Assembly: GCA_013398615.1 (NCBI GenBank)
Contig: VZSR01003803.1
Span: forward strand, 10,332,072-10,396,071
Origin: Brachypodius melanocephalos
Lineage: Eukaryota; Chordata; Aves; Passeriformes; Pycnonotidae
Direction of reading: 5' to 3'
Length of the DNA: 64,000 bases
In this document: positions 11,905 through 23,235 of the stretch, piece after piece
How positions within the stretch are numbered: the stretch's first letter is position 1
How the letters are laid out: every line of letters begins with the position of its first letter
Position numbers and translations under genes: made by a program
The notes under the pieces: model-generated
Databases searched by the model: none
The model's input: the letters and a program-made list of their open reading frames with translations, nothing else
Told to the model about the DNA's origin: nothing

Positions 11905-14589
11905 GACTGATAAATCACAGAAAAGCAGTGCGATCCACCATTAATTTTAATATATAATATCATCACAAGCCAACATAGAAAAAGACTTCTATTGCAAGTT
12001 TTTGTTGTATACTGTATAGTTTCACAGTATTTTCCATCAAGAAATTTGCTCTGGACTTTGCTTTCTATTCAAGATTTAAAAGGGTGAGGAATTTGGTTCT
12101 ATCTTGAGCCAAAAATAGTTGATTCAGTTCAATAATCAATTAATCTGTTGTTAATATGCAAAACTGAAGCAGAAATTCCATGAAGATAGGCTAAATGTCC
12201 AAAATATTGTGAAAAAGAGCTGCAAAATCTGTTAAACTGAATTATTATACAAAATTAGTTCCTGCTGTGAAATGGGATAAAAAGCTAGTGGTTGGAATTG
12301 GTCTTTCAGAAAATATTCCAAATGAGAAGTAGCTCAGATTTAGTATCAGATTCATTGTACAATTTAAATTAGAACAATGTAAGAAAATAAAAATGAATTG
12401 CTGGTTCATGAAGTAGAGATTCCTTACTCTCTCCTTCGGTGCAGTTTAGCATGACTGATTTTCCTAGGAAATTACACTGTCACACTTGGTATAACAATCA
12501 CTGTCCCAGTCTCAGTCACTATATAAACATCTACATTTAAATACACATATAGTGCCTATACTGCAGGGGACTGATTCTAGAAAGTATTTGGGCACCTAAT
12601 TCCTACCCTTGTGTCCTCCAGTATCTTTCCTAACCAAGTCACATTAATCCATCAAAAACTTCCAATACTAAGATAAGAATCTATTTGCAAACGTTATTTA
12701 TTAAAATCTCAAGGCCCTGTGAGTTTGGCAGACTTTGGGCAGCTATTTTAAAGATCAGTACACGCAAGTTCAAAGGTGCTAAATTGATGATGGGGCACAT
12801 CAGTGGAAGAGCTGTGTGAAGTACCTCTCAGACTTAAATTCTAGTCCTCTGCATTCAACATTTCTTTATGGAGCCATCTGTGTATCATATAAAGCCCCCA
12901 AAATGTGCACTTTAATAAAATTTCTTGTACTTGCTAATCTCTAGTATATTTCTCTGTAGTATTCTCTTGTACTTGAGATTCAATACATGATTTCGTAGAA
13001 ATCAAAGCAAATGAAATATAAATGTGAGTTTCAGTATGAGCTCCTAAGGCATAAATAAATGGGATTTTTCCAAAGTTCATCTTGATGCCAAAATTTATTG
13101 TGACTTTTTAGTTATTGGGGATATTTTTCAGTCTTTTGTGCAATGATTTGTTAACCCTTATTGCCAGAGAATATGGATCTATTCCATGCACCTTTCTTTG
13201 CTTTATGGATGACAGCAGGAAGACATTGACAAAAGTTAAACATGGCAAAATTTACTTTATTTGATACAAAATAAAATAGGAAAGATACAAGATTCTGGGG
13301 TTTCACTCTATAAGAGATACTACTAATTAGCTAAATTGCCAAGTACCTTATCATTGAATGTTAATTGGCATTCTGAGCTGTATAAATTATACAAGATGCC
13401 AAAGAAAGTTTCACATATAAAGCATTTTTATTTGAACTTTCTGTATAGGCAAAGAGAAGCCATAGGTAGTTTGTAGAAGAAGTTCATACATATTGCTCAG
13501 CTGTAGTAGCTTGCACTCCAGTAAGTGATCCCTAAGTCACCTTAGTGCTCTCACTACATATCCACTCAAGGGAGGCAGAAATCCTGCAGCACTGGCAAGC
13601 CATAAAATTGTGAAAGACTCTATGTAAAGGCTTTTCCTGCTGTACTTTTCCAACTAAAGAAAAGCTTTTCCATCATTTACAGACTTTTCCATGCCTGTTT
13701 TCTCAGGCAGCTATGATTACATTACTGCTGGACGATTTTCGGTGGCCCTTGGATACAGCATGCCTCAGATATAAGGAAAATAATGAGGCCCTGAGTCTGA
13801 AAAATGTCTTGAGCCTTATTTTAAACCTTGCAGCATCCATCTCCAAATTGAACCACTTTACAACCCTAAGTATAAGCACCCACTTAATTATTTTGTGGAA
13901 TGGGAATGCTGATGAGCCACAGAAGTAGTAGAGAGGGAAATCTTGCTGAAAGCTTTAATAGAGCTTTGCTCTGTGCCCCAGCTTCTCAGCATATTGTAAT
14001 ACCAAGGGTGTAGACCAACAAAGCCCTCCACTCCACCAAAAAAAACAAAAACAAAGAAACCACTCAGAAAACAATTGAGTGGGAAATGAATAAAAAAAAC
14101 CTACACAGTTTCTACTAAGGAAAAAGTTAAAAATATGTATAAATAAATATTTTCTATTTTTCAGATGTATGTGATGTGAAACAATTATCTTAAGGAATAT
14201 GGTGTTGAAAATGTATTTCAAGTGCTATTTAAAAAAAAAAAAAAGTGTAGTGACTAAAAACTGATTATTTTCAAAGAGCTAAGCCAATTCCAAATTCCTC
14301 CGAAAATCTACCAGGTGCTGTTTTAGATGTGCCAACTGTATCTCTCTGCTATTTTTCATTTTAGTCTTCCTATAGCTTTTTCACAAAATTTTCTATGTAA
14401 TAAAAAGTGATACCTTCCATTATTTTGTGGTTGATTGATACCACTGTCAAGATCCAAATTTTTGGGCTGTTTCACTGATAGGAGAGGGAAAAATCCATCC
14501 CTGTTATTTATTTTTATGAATTTCATCAGGTTAGTACTGTACCTCATGTATACCTTTGGAACATGGGGGTTCTTGTTGAAGAACCTGAG

Positions 14590-14632
<43 letters not shown>

Positions 14633-15337
14633 GGAAATACTAATGATCATATTATGGAAGTCTTGGATACCTTCCCAGGGCTGCGTGAAATTTAAACATT
14701 CCAGTGCAGAAATGCAGGCACTAATCCCATCCCTCCAACAGTAAGGTTCAGCAGGTGCTTTTTGTTCTTGCCCTGGGCAAGACCAGACACATGTCCGTCC
14801 TTGATGGGGGCTGAAATGTTTGGCTCCTGACTCAGTAAGAAGCCCTTTCCAGAGAACAGGAATTCTACAGTCTGTACTGATAAGCAGCCCAGCTCAGTAA
14901 GAGAGCCTTTAACTTCTCTTAGGAGGATCTACAGAATCAGCACAGCATCAGAACAAATGATCTCTGTGTTCAGACAGCAAGGCTTGAGAATATTTCATCC
15001 ACTGACTTAGCTGTGTTTAAATAGGTACACTATACCCTCTAAAATAAAAAGATTTAGAAAACAAAGAGGTTGGGGTGTTGATTACTTGATCAGTTCTGAA
15101 TTTTCATCCTTTACAAGCAAAAGCACAAGATTTCTAATAAAGGAGGAGTTGCCAAGTAAAGGGCAAAAGAGAAGTCTTTTAAGTAGTGGGAAGTGTTTTA
15201 CAGAACAGCTCCTTCATTGATGCTACTGCAGAAAGGGAAGAACAGAATATGTACAGAATTTTAATAATCTTTTGTGTGTCCACACTTTAATGGTCTCTTC
15301 TCGTGAGACAACACATGAAGTAATGTGTTCAGGGATA
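11905..15337. other. Unannotated AT-rich sequence, 3.4 kb
   Basis: No gene or recognisable transposon. It holds an AT dinucleotide tract at 14591-14628. Around 14833-14920 two short, similar segments (CTCAGTAAGA followed by AGCCYTTT) occur about 70 bases apart. This looks like a minor local duplication. Confidence 0.6.
14591..14628. repeat. (AT)n dinucleotide tract
   Basis: About 17 AT units, ending in ACATATGG. A simple microsatellite. Confidence 0.95.
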
Positions 15338-15704
15338 ATTCAGCCTGGAGAAGGCTTCAGGGGGAATTTTATTGTGGCCCTTCAATATGTATAGGGGTCT
15401 TATAAGAAAAATGGAGAATTTTTAACAGGGGATATGTTGACATGAAAAGGGGCAATGGTTTTAAAACAAAAGAACAGTGATTTAGAATGGATGTAAGGAA
15501 GATTTCTTTTTAGCACGAGGGTGGTGAGACACTGGAACAGCTTGCTGAGAGACTTGATGGATGCCTCACTCCCGAAAATATTAAAAGTGAGGTTGTATGA
15601 AGCTTTGAGCAGCAGGATCCAGTGAAACCTGTCCCTGCTTATGGCAGGTATGTTGGACTAGGTGTTCATTAAGGTTATTTCCAACCCAAATCACTCTGTG
15701 ACTC
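15338..15704 (+). mobile_element. CR1 LINE 3' tail
   Basis: It begins with 'attcagcctggagaaggctt', the CR1 segment just downstream of the ORF2 stop region. It continues through 'ttattgtggcccttcaatat', 'cttataagaaaaatggagaa', 'gagacactggaacagcttgc' and 'ttggactaggtgttcattaa' to a CR1-like terminus near CACTCTGTGACTC. The 'gcagcaggatccagtgaaac' part differs from the common chicken-type tail and may mark a subfamily. It is 5'-truncated and non-coding. Confidence 0.93.
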
Positions 15705-16167
15705 ACGTTATGGAGTCCTATGTTTAATTCTATAGCTCTCAAATCTGCAAATCTCAAATCTTGCCCCACTGACAGAGTAATCATTGTAGCATCTCTTCTC
15801 TATGCCTGCAAGTAGGCAGAGATACAGAGGCTGGAGAAGTTTGTTAAAGTGGTCTGAGGCCCTCCTTAGCACTCAGCTGACTTCATGCCCCTAACAGCTT
15901 GGCAGCACAGAAATGGCAATGATGCAGAAGCTGTTCTGGATGTCACATCAATTATTTTTAATTATTTGGAGCATACGTAGTATACTTCAGTTATCTAAAA
16001 TATACGTAAGTTTAGAAATGTTCTAGAGAATTCATTGCAGCTTACTGGTACCACTCAGGGCTTGTAGAAGTCTGTTCCCTTCTGCAGTAGCATCTGAAGG
16101 CCCAACAGGGTACAGAGAGCATTTCAAATGGCACCAAATAGCTCTAGAAAACAAGCCCCATTGGCTT

Positions 16168-16210
16168 GAAAATGTGTGGGTGGAAAAAAAAAAGCACTAA
16201 GTTCACAGGT
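16168..16210 (+). repeat. Direct repeat, copy 1 (about 43 bases)
   Basis: The sequence reads GAAAATGTGTGGGTGG, then A10, then GCACTAAGTTCACAGGT. It recurs in the same orientation 855 bases downstream with only small changes in the A run and the four bases after it. It is not part of a recognised transposon. Confidence 0.85.
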
Positions 16211-17022
16211 TCACTAAAACATCACTCCCACAGGACAAATTTTGGGGCAAAACATCCAATCAGTTATTTTAAGCAGTTGTAAATCACAAAGTTACTTTCT
16301 TTAATCATATTTATTTTCATAATAGAAACAAAAACCCTCTAAGAATTCTTTGTTGCAATGTATGTGTAAATTATTTCCTGACAAATGACATAGGAGTTTC
16401 ATTCTGATCATTGTTGCACCCTGTTGAATGCTTTCTTTTTTAGACAGCAATATATACACCAAATTACATTGTAGTATATGTTTTGGATTTATTTTTTATT
16501 AGTAGTAGCATAACTTGTTGGGATTTACTGTTAGAGGATCTCAGTATTTAAAAGACACTTTTTTAGGGTACTTTGGGTACACAGTCCTGAAAAACCAATA
16601 GATAAATAACAAATTCCCTTGTGTCCTCTGAACTGCTTCTTTTTTTTAAAGTTTGATTTATATGTTTCATAGGAAGCATTTACTTTCTTATACTTCAAAC
16701 CAAAATTACATTTACTTAGAGGAGCAGGGTGTGGGTTTAGCTGTCCTTAAGAATGTCTGTTTAGGATTCACTGGAAAATGGACACACATTTCAGGAGAGG
16801 AATTCACATCCAAAGAAGAAGGAAAAAGGCAACACTACCCATTACTTAATCATATCTTAGGTGGCCTGGGTTCTACAGAGTGGGTGAGAAAAAAGACCAT
16901 TTGAATCAATATTTGAATTTGATCACTGCCTATGACAGTTGGCAGCCTTTCCCAAAGCACAAGTAACAGTGCCATGATCTTTGTACCATTGGTTTTGTGA
17001 TCCAGTGCAGAAAAGAAGCAGA

Positions 17023-17063
17023 GAAAATGTGTGGGTGGAAAAAAAGGCATGAAGTTCACAGGT
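17023..17063 (+). repeat. Direct repeat, copy 2 (about 41 bases)
   Basis: The sequence reads GAAAATGTGTGGGTGG, then A7, then GGCATGAAGTTCACAGGT, matching copy 1 at 16168-16210. Similarity stops sharply after CACAGGT. Upstream only a short CCATTGG is shared. It may be a member of an uncatalogued interspersed repeat or a local duplication. Confidence 0.85.
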
Positions 17064-18686
17064 ATCAGTTTAGAACTAAAAAATGGAAAATCAGACATCA
17101 GAAAAATTGTAAACTATGAGGAATGGTACAATTTTCCCAGGAAAGCAACATCATCTAAAATGCAGTGTGGAATTTGTTCAAGTGCACTTTCTATTGGGTT
17201 ATTACAGACGTTAAAAAATAACATGAGGCTCATAAATGTCACCTGGGAATAACACATAATCAAACTATAACAAATGATCTTCTGAACAGCTGGAGTCTAC
17301 CAGCATTATTTTATGTGGCTGGGGTTTCATTTCCCTAGTTTTTGATAACTGTGCTGGAGAATTGATTCCTATATGGGATCTTCTTCCCTAGATGACCTTA
17401 CTAAGCGTTAACAGTAAGAAAGAATGGATTAGGCAATAAAAAGGAGTTTTCCACTGAAATAAGTAGAGCTGTGGTAATTTATCTAGACTGATTCTAGCTC
17501 TGGAAACCGAATAATGCACATAGGAAAAAAGGCTATGGTTTGGCAACACCTACCTGCAAGTAAAATGGAGTCACTGAAAAGCAGAGCAGTGATAAGTGTG
17601 ACAGAGAAAGCCCTTGGATGGCCTGAAGCATTGAGCACACAGCTTTAATCATGTGCAGGATTACTTTATGGGAGCAAAAAGAAAAGCCATCATGAGGACC
17701 TAGCACAGTAGATATTACATACATTAAAACTCACAAGCAAAAGTAAGAACTGAAAAGTTGCTGTAGGTACTAATAAGAGCAATGAAAAATATGGTCAGTT
17801 GTCTTTGTGTGAGAAAAATATTACCTTTGGCACCACAAATATTTATTTAGTGAGAAATTATTCATTATTCATGACCAGCATAAAATAGACAGGAGCAAAA
17901 TAATTGTTTATGCTGCATACATAATATTTACTAATCCAAGTCTGTGATTAAACCTAATCAATTCATTCCCAAATGGCACTTTTCAGTGGAATTCTAAAGA
18001 CAAGGACAAAATTATGCATACTTCCATTATATTAATACAAATACCAAAATCTTTTGAGATTAAAGCTTTTCCAGGAGAAGTGCATCATATAACACAAGAG
18101 TTAATGGACTAATTAGGAAATTATGAAACTTTACCAAAGCATTTAAAGCTGCAATGATTAAGTAGTTTGGTGGAACAAGTTTTTCAAATGAGATTGTCTG
18201 GGAAAGATATTGCAGTGTTGGTTCTGGGACTATTGGGTACAAACTGACCCCTCAGGAAGAGGATTATTTAGGTCTATGAAATAGTGAAAAATTAAGGAAT
18301 AATGAAATATGAACCTCTCAGTCATTGTTTAGGTAACTCATCACATTAAGACCAACAGCTGTATCTTGCCTTCTGCTCAGAAGATGAAAATACTGGATCC
18401 TGAGTTGAGAGTAGAATAAAACCAGTAATGATTGCTTTGCTATATGCAAGATATTTCTGGCTTGGAGTGTACCAGGGAGTTAACACTGTGCATAAAATTC
18501 TTCTTAAATATTAAAATTCTGGTATGAAGGATCATTCTACTTAAATGGAACTATTTACCAAAGAGGTGATTGAAATGGATAGAGAGCTTAATGTAATTGT
18601 GATAGAATAACTTTGCATTTTGGCCACAGAAATGTAGAAATAAGGGTCTGTGAATATTCTGATATTTTGCAAAGCATGTGTATCCA

Positions 18687-18730
18687 GTATAATTTTATAT
18701 ATATATATAAATTTTATAAATATATTAATT

Positions 18731-18761
<31 letters not shown>

Positions 18762-18787
18762 TATATCTCTATATAATATAGAGATAT
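18687..18787. repeat. AT-rich low-complexity tract with hairpin
   Basis: Runs of (TA)n are interrupted by ATTTTATAAATATATTAATT. The last 25 bases (18763-18787) form a hairpin with exact 11-base arms ATATCTCTATA and TATAGAGATAT and a three-base loop. The tract is likely to be unstable and length-variable. Confidence 0.9.
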
Positions 18788-19889
18788 GTTTTCTGAACTC
18801 CTCTCCATAAACATTAGTTCAGACAAGTTACTCTTATGTCTGGAGCTGAGTCTGTATTTTTGTTTATTTTAAAGCCCTAAGCATGACAAAGGCAATATCA
18901 GCTACAAACTCACTTGCATAACAGGAATGTAACTTGTTTCAGTGAGATCATCATTGTATAAAAAATGCCAACTCACAACCAAAATATATGAAGTAATACA
19001 GTCCATTTGACCCAACAGTCTATTACTTCACTTCAAGCATCAATATTAGTTTTGACTGGATTTTGTCTTCTTTGAACTTCACTGAGTCACTGAGTTTCTT
19101 TTTCCCTCAGGTTTCGCTTATTGTAATTTTCAGATTTTTTTTTCCATAAATACTGAGTTTCTTCCTTTAGTATAATGCAGGATTGCTTAAAGTTCTAGTG
19201 ATCTCTGATACCTTTCTCTTTTCAGCATATGTTTTTAAATTAAATTAATTAATAACCAGACAGAGAAGGAAAATCACTTTCTTCTTTGTTACTGTCTTAC
19301 TTGGAGAGACAAAGTTTATATTTGCCCAGATAGATGCTGCAGCTTTGTTTTGGGATTGTACATTCAGTTCATGATTGGTGTTTTTCCAAAGACATTTCAT
19401 CTCTCTGATGATAAAGATGCCCTTTTATAATAATATATCCAATAATTTATCCAACGGTAACTCAATTTCAATTTTATACATGCTCCTTGCTTCTGGATTT
19501 ATATTATTTGATTTAAAGCAATGGGATACCAGAATAAAAACACCAACCTGAAGATAATTCTCAATGAAAACAGTTCAAAGAATGGAGAAGTCTACTTTCA
19601 AATGTCCGAAATGACAGGGAAATGCATATGGCTCTGGTCTTTTGAATAGTGGTCAGGGTATCTTCCTCACTCTAACAAATTGTAACTACAGCACTTAAAA
19701 AAGCTGTATGTAGTCATGATATTGCACAATCCTTCCCATGTTTTCTGGGAATTATGATTTCCTTAGCTCTGATGTGTCTGAGTGGAAGACCTTTCTGTTG
19801 CTGGTGTCACTGCAGCCTAGTGCACCCGTCTCCATAGGGAACATCCAAATGACAATTCGTGCAATCCTCCAACCATTGTTTTCAGGTGG

Positions 19890-19917
19890 ATTTTGACTTT
19901 TGTACAAAAGTCAAAAT
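19890..19917. repeat. Perfect 28-base palindrome
   Basis: Each half reads ATTTTGACTTTTGT 5' to 3' on its own strand, with no spacer and no mismatch across 28 bases. It lies in otherwise unremarkable sequence about 60 bases upstream of a CR1 fragment. A chance perfect palindrome this long is unlikely. It could be the centre of a degraded palindromic element or a protein-binding site. Confidence 0.95.
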
Positions 19918-19979
19918 GTTGAAGGTTAACAGTCCCTTCCCCTGAGAGCTCTTCTCTGTGCAGCATACATTTGTTCTCC

Positions 19980-20460
19980 AGACAATCTATTCATAAATGA
20001 GCTGAAGAGCATGTGCTCTGAGGTCACAAAGTCTGCTGATGATATGAATCTATTCAAAATAAAGAAGACAGGAGGTCACTATGAAGAACTGCATAGGGAG
20101 CTTACAAGATTGAGTGACTGGGCAGTAAAATGAAAGATGAAATTTGGTGTAGATTAATGTGAAGTGATGCATGTGAGGAGAAAGACACTCAGTTTCCTGT
20201 ATAAAATGACCAAGTATGAGGTGATCATTAATGATATAAAGGTAAGACTTCAGGTTATGACAGATAGATCAGTGGAAAAATGCACTCAGTGCCTGACAGA
20301 ACAACCAATCAACAGAAACAAAAAACCCACCAAACCAAAATCAACAGATAACATCCCAGAACTCACGAGAAAATTATTTGGGATAAAATAGAAAACAAAA
20401 TTATATCAATGTATAAATTAGTGGATCACCCTCATGCTGAATCCACAGAGTGTTCAGAGC
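19980..20460 (+). mobile_element. CR1 LINE fragment (reverse transcriptase region)
   Basis: Translation from 19987 gives LFINELKSMCSEV, then KSADDMNLF, then HYEELHRELTRLSDWAVK. These are the palm region and following helices of CR1 reverse transcriptase. Downstream, 'aaattatatcaatgtataaa' and 'ggatcaccctcatgctgaat' match the later CR1 segment that precedes the C-terminal part. The downstream edge is uncertain, since similarity fades after about 20460. It is a diverged copy truncated at both ends. Confidence 0.88.
19987..20220 (+). pseudogene. CR1 ORF2 reverse transcriptase remnant
   Basis: The catalytic ADD box is kept (GCT GAT GAT at 20035-20043), within KSADDMNL where the family has KFADDTKL. 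A premature stop (TGA at 20131-20133) follows AVK in the same frame. A second open frame carries the degenerate continuation EVMHVRRKTLS. No start codon or upstream ORF2 sequence is present. It is a dead fragment. Confidence 0.85.
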
Positions 20461-21965
20461 AAGAGCAATCCTGTCTACACCAAGCAGTGTCCATTTTATG
20501 CAGAAACCAGCACTCCAAAGGAAACAAAATTACAGCCTGATGAAGGGTCAGTTTGAAAATTAATCATGCTGACATGATCTGAAATGATCACTGAGTAGAG
20601 TAACAAAGTCTTTGTTTCATTTGTCTAGCAAAAAGACAGAAAAGCACTTAGTAAAAAGTTTGTGGGAACGAGGAATATTTGTATTTGTGTAGCTTTTATG
20701 TATATACGTATGTCTATATATACACATGTCTAAAGGAAGACAAGCTTTCTTTCAGAGGAACAAGCTTTTCACTAGGAGAAACACAGTAAATATCAAACTA
20801 AATTGCAACTGTAATCAATTGAGATGGATATAATTTTTATACCAGAGGAAAAACAGACTGTTGCCATCTGTGGGCAGAGGGAAGAAGTGACTGGAAAATT
20901 GTAAAAGGTTGTGAAGCCGTGTCTCTATTCAGTCTATGACTCCACTAGTTATGAATTTTAGTTGCCAAGATCGTAGATGACCATTGAGGAACAATACCCA
21001 GATGTAATGATTGGTGGAAAAGAAAGGGGTTGGGAAAAGCCCATATATGATCAGCAACTTACCTATGGAAAGCAAGAATGTGATTTTCTTCCCTAAAGAG
21101 ATGAGTTTGCTTTAAACTGTACTCTTCTACCCCAAGGATTTAGGAAACCTTCTTCATTCAGAAGAAAGAGACTTACAATCTTGAAAAATTTCATCAAATG
21201 AAGTGCTTCACTCAAATTTATTTCACAGAACATGGCTAAATAACTGTGCAACATACTTTATTCAAATATTCTTAGATTATTGTACTCATACATGTGCAAA
21301 ACACAGCCTCAGTTTATTCCTCCATGTTGAGGGAATTGTAACAGTGTCTTACATATGTAAATTAGAGGTATTCCTGAATGGGATACTCTGCCAGATACTT
21401 TAGTGAAGCTGCTTCATGTTGTCTGAGATAGGCAGGATAAATTCTAGGTAGGATTTGGAATATCCATAGTGGTAACAAAGCCCAAATATAAATAGAAAAA
21501 CCAGAGTTTTATTTTTTTTACTGAAAGAGTTATTACAGTATGAACAGTTTTTCAGATCTTTGTGTTAGGTACAGCTGTAATCTTTCCCTTGAATATTCTG
21601 GGACTTTTTTTTACTTTGTGTGAAATTTAGTTCAGTCCTCAAGACCTCCCACTTCTGCCAGTTCAAACGTTCACAGTGAGATGAACAGAAGAACTAGTTT
21701 GAGAATCTGAGAAAGCACAGCTTTCTCCAAAATGTTGTTTAGTACTTTAAAGACTAAATTTATGCTGGCCGTGGCAGTAGTGACATTTACATCTTCTGAG
21801 GGGAAGCTAAACAGTATTATGCATAATTTTTGTAATAAAATTTACAAATAGTTCTCCAGATGAGATGTGCTCAAAGACAACCAAAGTTTGATACACTGTA
21901 CTTTGCTTTACACAGGCACATCCATAAAATATGTGATGGAGTCCTAGATTTCATGTCTTAGCACT
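20461..21965. other. Unannotated AT-rich sequence, 1.5 kb
   Basis: Nothing recognisable. A short TATATACGTATGTCTATATA-type stretch lies near 20700. Open frames are short and featureless. Confidence 0.6.
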
Positions 21966-22345
21966 AATAGAATAATTTGGATAGGAGGGGACTATCACAG
22001 ATAACTTAGTCCAACCCCCTTGCCATAGGAAGAGATGCCTTCAACTAGTTCAGGTTGCTCAAAGCTCATCCAAGCTGATTTTTAATGTTTGCAGTGATGG
22101 GGCATCCACAATTTCTCTTAGTGGCCTGTTCCAGTGTCTCGCCACCCTCATGGTAGGAAATTTCTTTCTTATCTCCAATATAAACCTACCTTCTTTAAAA
22201 CCAGCCCTTTGTCCTGTCACCCTGTTAAAAAGTGTCTCTCCATCTTTCTTGTAAGTCCCCCTTACATTTTGAAAGGCCACAATAAGGTCACCCTGGAGAC
22301 TTCTACAGGCTGAACAACCCCAACTCTCTCAGCCTGCTTTTTAGG
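21966..22345 (-). mobile_element. CR1 LINE 3' tail
   Basis: On the plus strand it reads as the reverse complement of the CR1 tail: 'tagaataatttggataggag', 'cttagtccaacccccttgcc', 'tcaggttgctcaaagctcat', 'gatggggcatccacaatttc', 'ttgtcctgtcaccctgttaa', 'ggctgaacaaccccaactct' and 'ctcagcctgc'. About 380 bases are collinear, with modest divergence. A minus-strand open frame over it is incidental. Confidence 0.96.
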
Positions 22346-22803
22346 GCACTATTTCTATTAAAGACAAGAGTAAAACTTCCAGAAATATTCCAGGGAGGGG
22401 CACAGACTAATTTCTAAAGATGAAATTATTTTTGGATGACACTAATGCAATGAAATACCATGGAGTTTTTCCTGGTTTTCCCATTAATAAGTCCAAATCT
22501 TCCATCAGGAAAGAGCAAGAAAATAATGAAAGAGAATACAAGTATGCCTAAAGAATTTAAATAGAGGAAGAATAGTCTTTCTGATTGCCTATATATTTCT
22601 GTCCTGCAGTGATGTGCAAGCTCACTAGGGAATAGGGAGGAATAGTGAATAAGAGGAAATTGTATACTAGGGAAGTTAGAAATTATTAATTATTTCTGTT
22701 GCTAGAAGCTTTTCATGGACTGTCTTATATTGGTCTACAAAGAAGGAAATGCATCTGAGGGGTAAGGGTATGAAAGAGTAATGACCCTAATTTGCTGTAA
22801 TAG
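22346..22803. other. Short unannotated spacer between two CR1 copies
   Basis: 460 bases of AT-rich sequence lie between a minus-strand CR1 tail and a plus-strand CR1 reverse-transcriptase fragment. No gene or repeat recognised. Confidence 0.6.
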
Positions 22804-23175
22804 GTGAGCAGCTGGCACACGGCTCAGACACAAAGAGTTACAGTAAGTGGGGTGACATCAGGCTGGCATCCAGTCACTAGTGGGATTCCACAGGGCTCCA
22901 TCCTCAGCCCAGTTCTCTTCAACATCTTCATAAACAACTTGAATACAGAGCTTGAAGGAATGCTAAGTTTGTCAGTGACACTAAAGAGGGAAGAGCTGTC
23001 GACTCCCTCAAAGGAAGAAAGGCCCTGCAGAGAGACCTCGACAAATTAGAAAGATGAGCAATCACCAACTGTATGAAGTTCGGCAAAGGAAAGTGCTGGA
23101 TTCTGCACCTGGGGCAGAGCAACCCGAGATGTACAGATAGACTGGGGAATGAGAAGCTGGAGAAAAGTGCTGTGG
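22804..23175 (+). pseudogene. CR1 ORF2 reverse transcriptase remnant, frameshifted
   Basis: The upstream part (SGIPQGSILSPVLFNIFINNL) reads in the frame of 22804. The downstream part (AKFVSDTK from 22962, then KFGKGKCWILHLG from 23076) reads in another frame, so at least one frameshift lies near 22955. The active-site box is FVSD where the family has FADD. Alanine and the first catalytic aspartate are both changed, which would abolish polymerase activity even without the frameshift. Confidence 0.88.
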
Positions 23176-23235
23176 AAAGGGACTTGTTGTCGTTGAGACA
23201 GCCACTGCACTCAGAGTGCTTCAGTAAAAACTTCA
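22804..23235 (+). mobile_element. CR1 LINE fragment (reverse transcriptase region)
   Basis: The sequence encodes the CR1 RT segment 'WHPVTSGIPQGSILSPVLF', then NIFINNL, then a degenerate active-site box, then KFGKGKCWILHLGQSNP. This is the expected order in CR1 ORF2. The fragment lacks the upstream ORF2 part and the 3' tail. Its orientation is opposite to the CR1 at 21966-22345, so the two are separate insertions. Confidence 0.94.

Larger units (their letters stand above)
15705..19979. other. Unannotated AT-rich sequence, 4.3 kb
   Basis: No gene seen. It contains the two copies of a 41-43-base direct repeat, an AT-rich tract with a hairpin, and a perfect palindrome, all listed separately. 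Confidence 0.6.
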
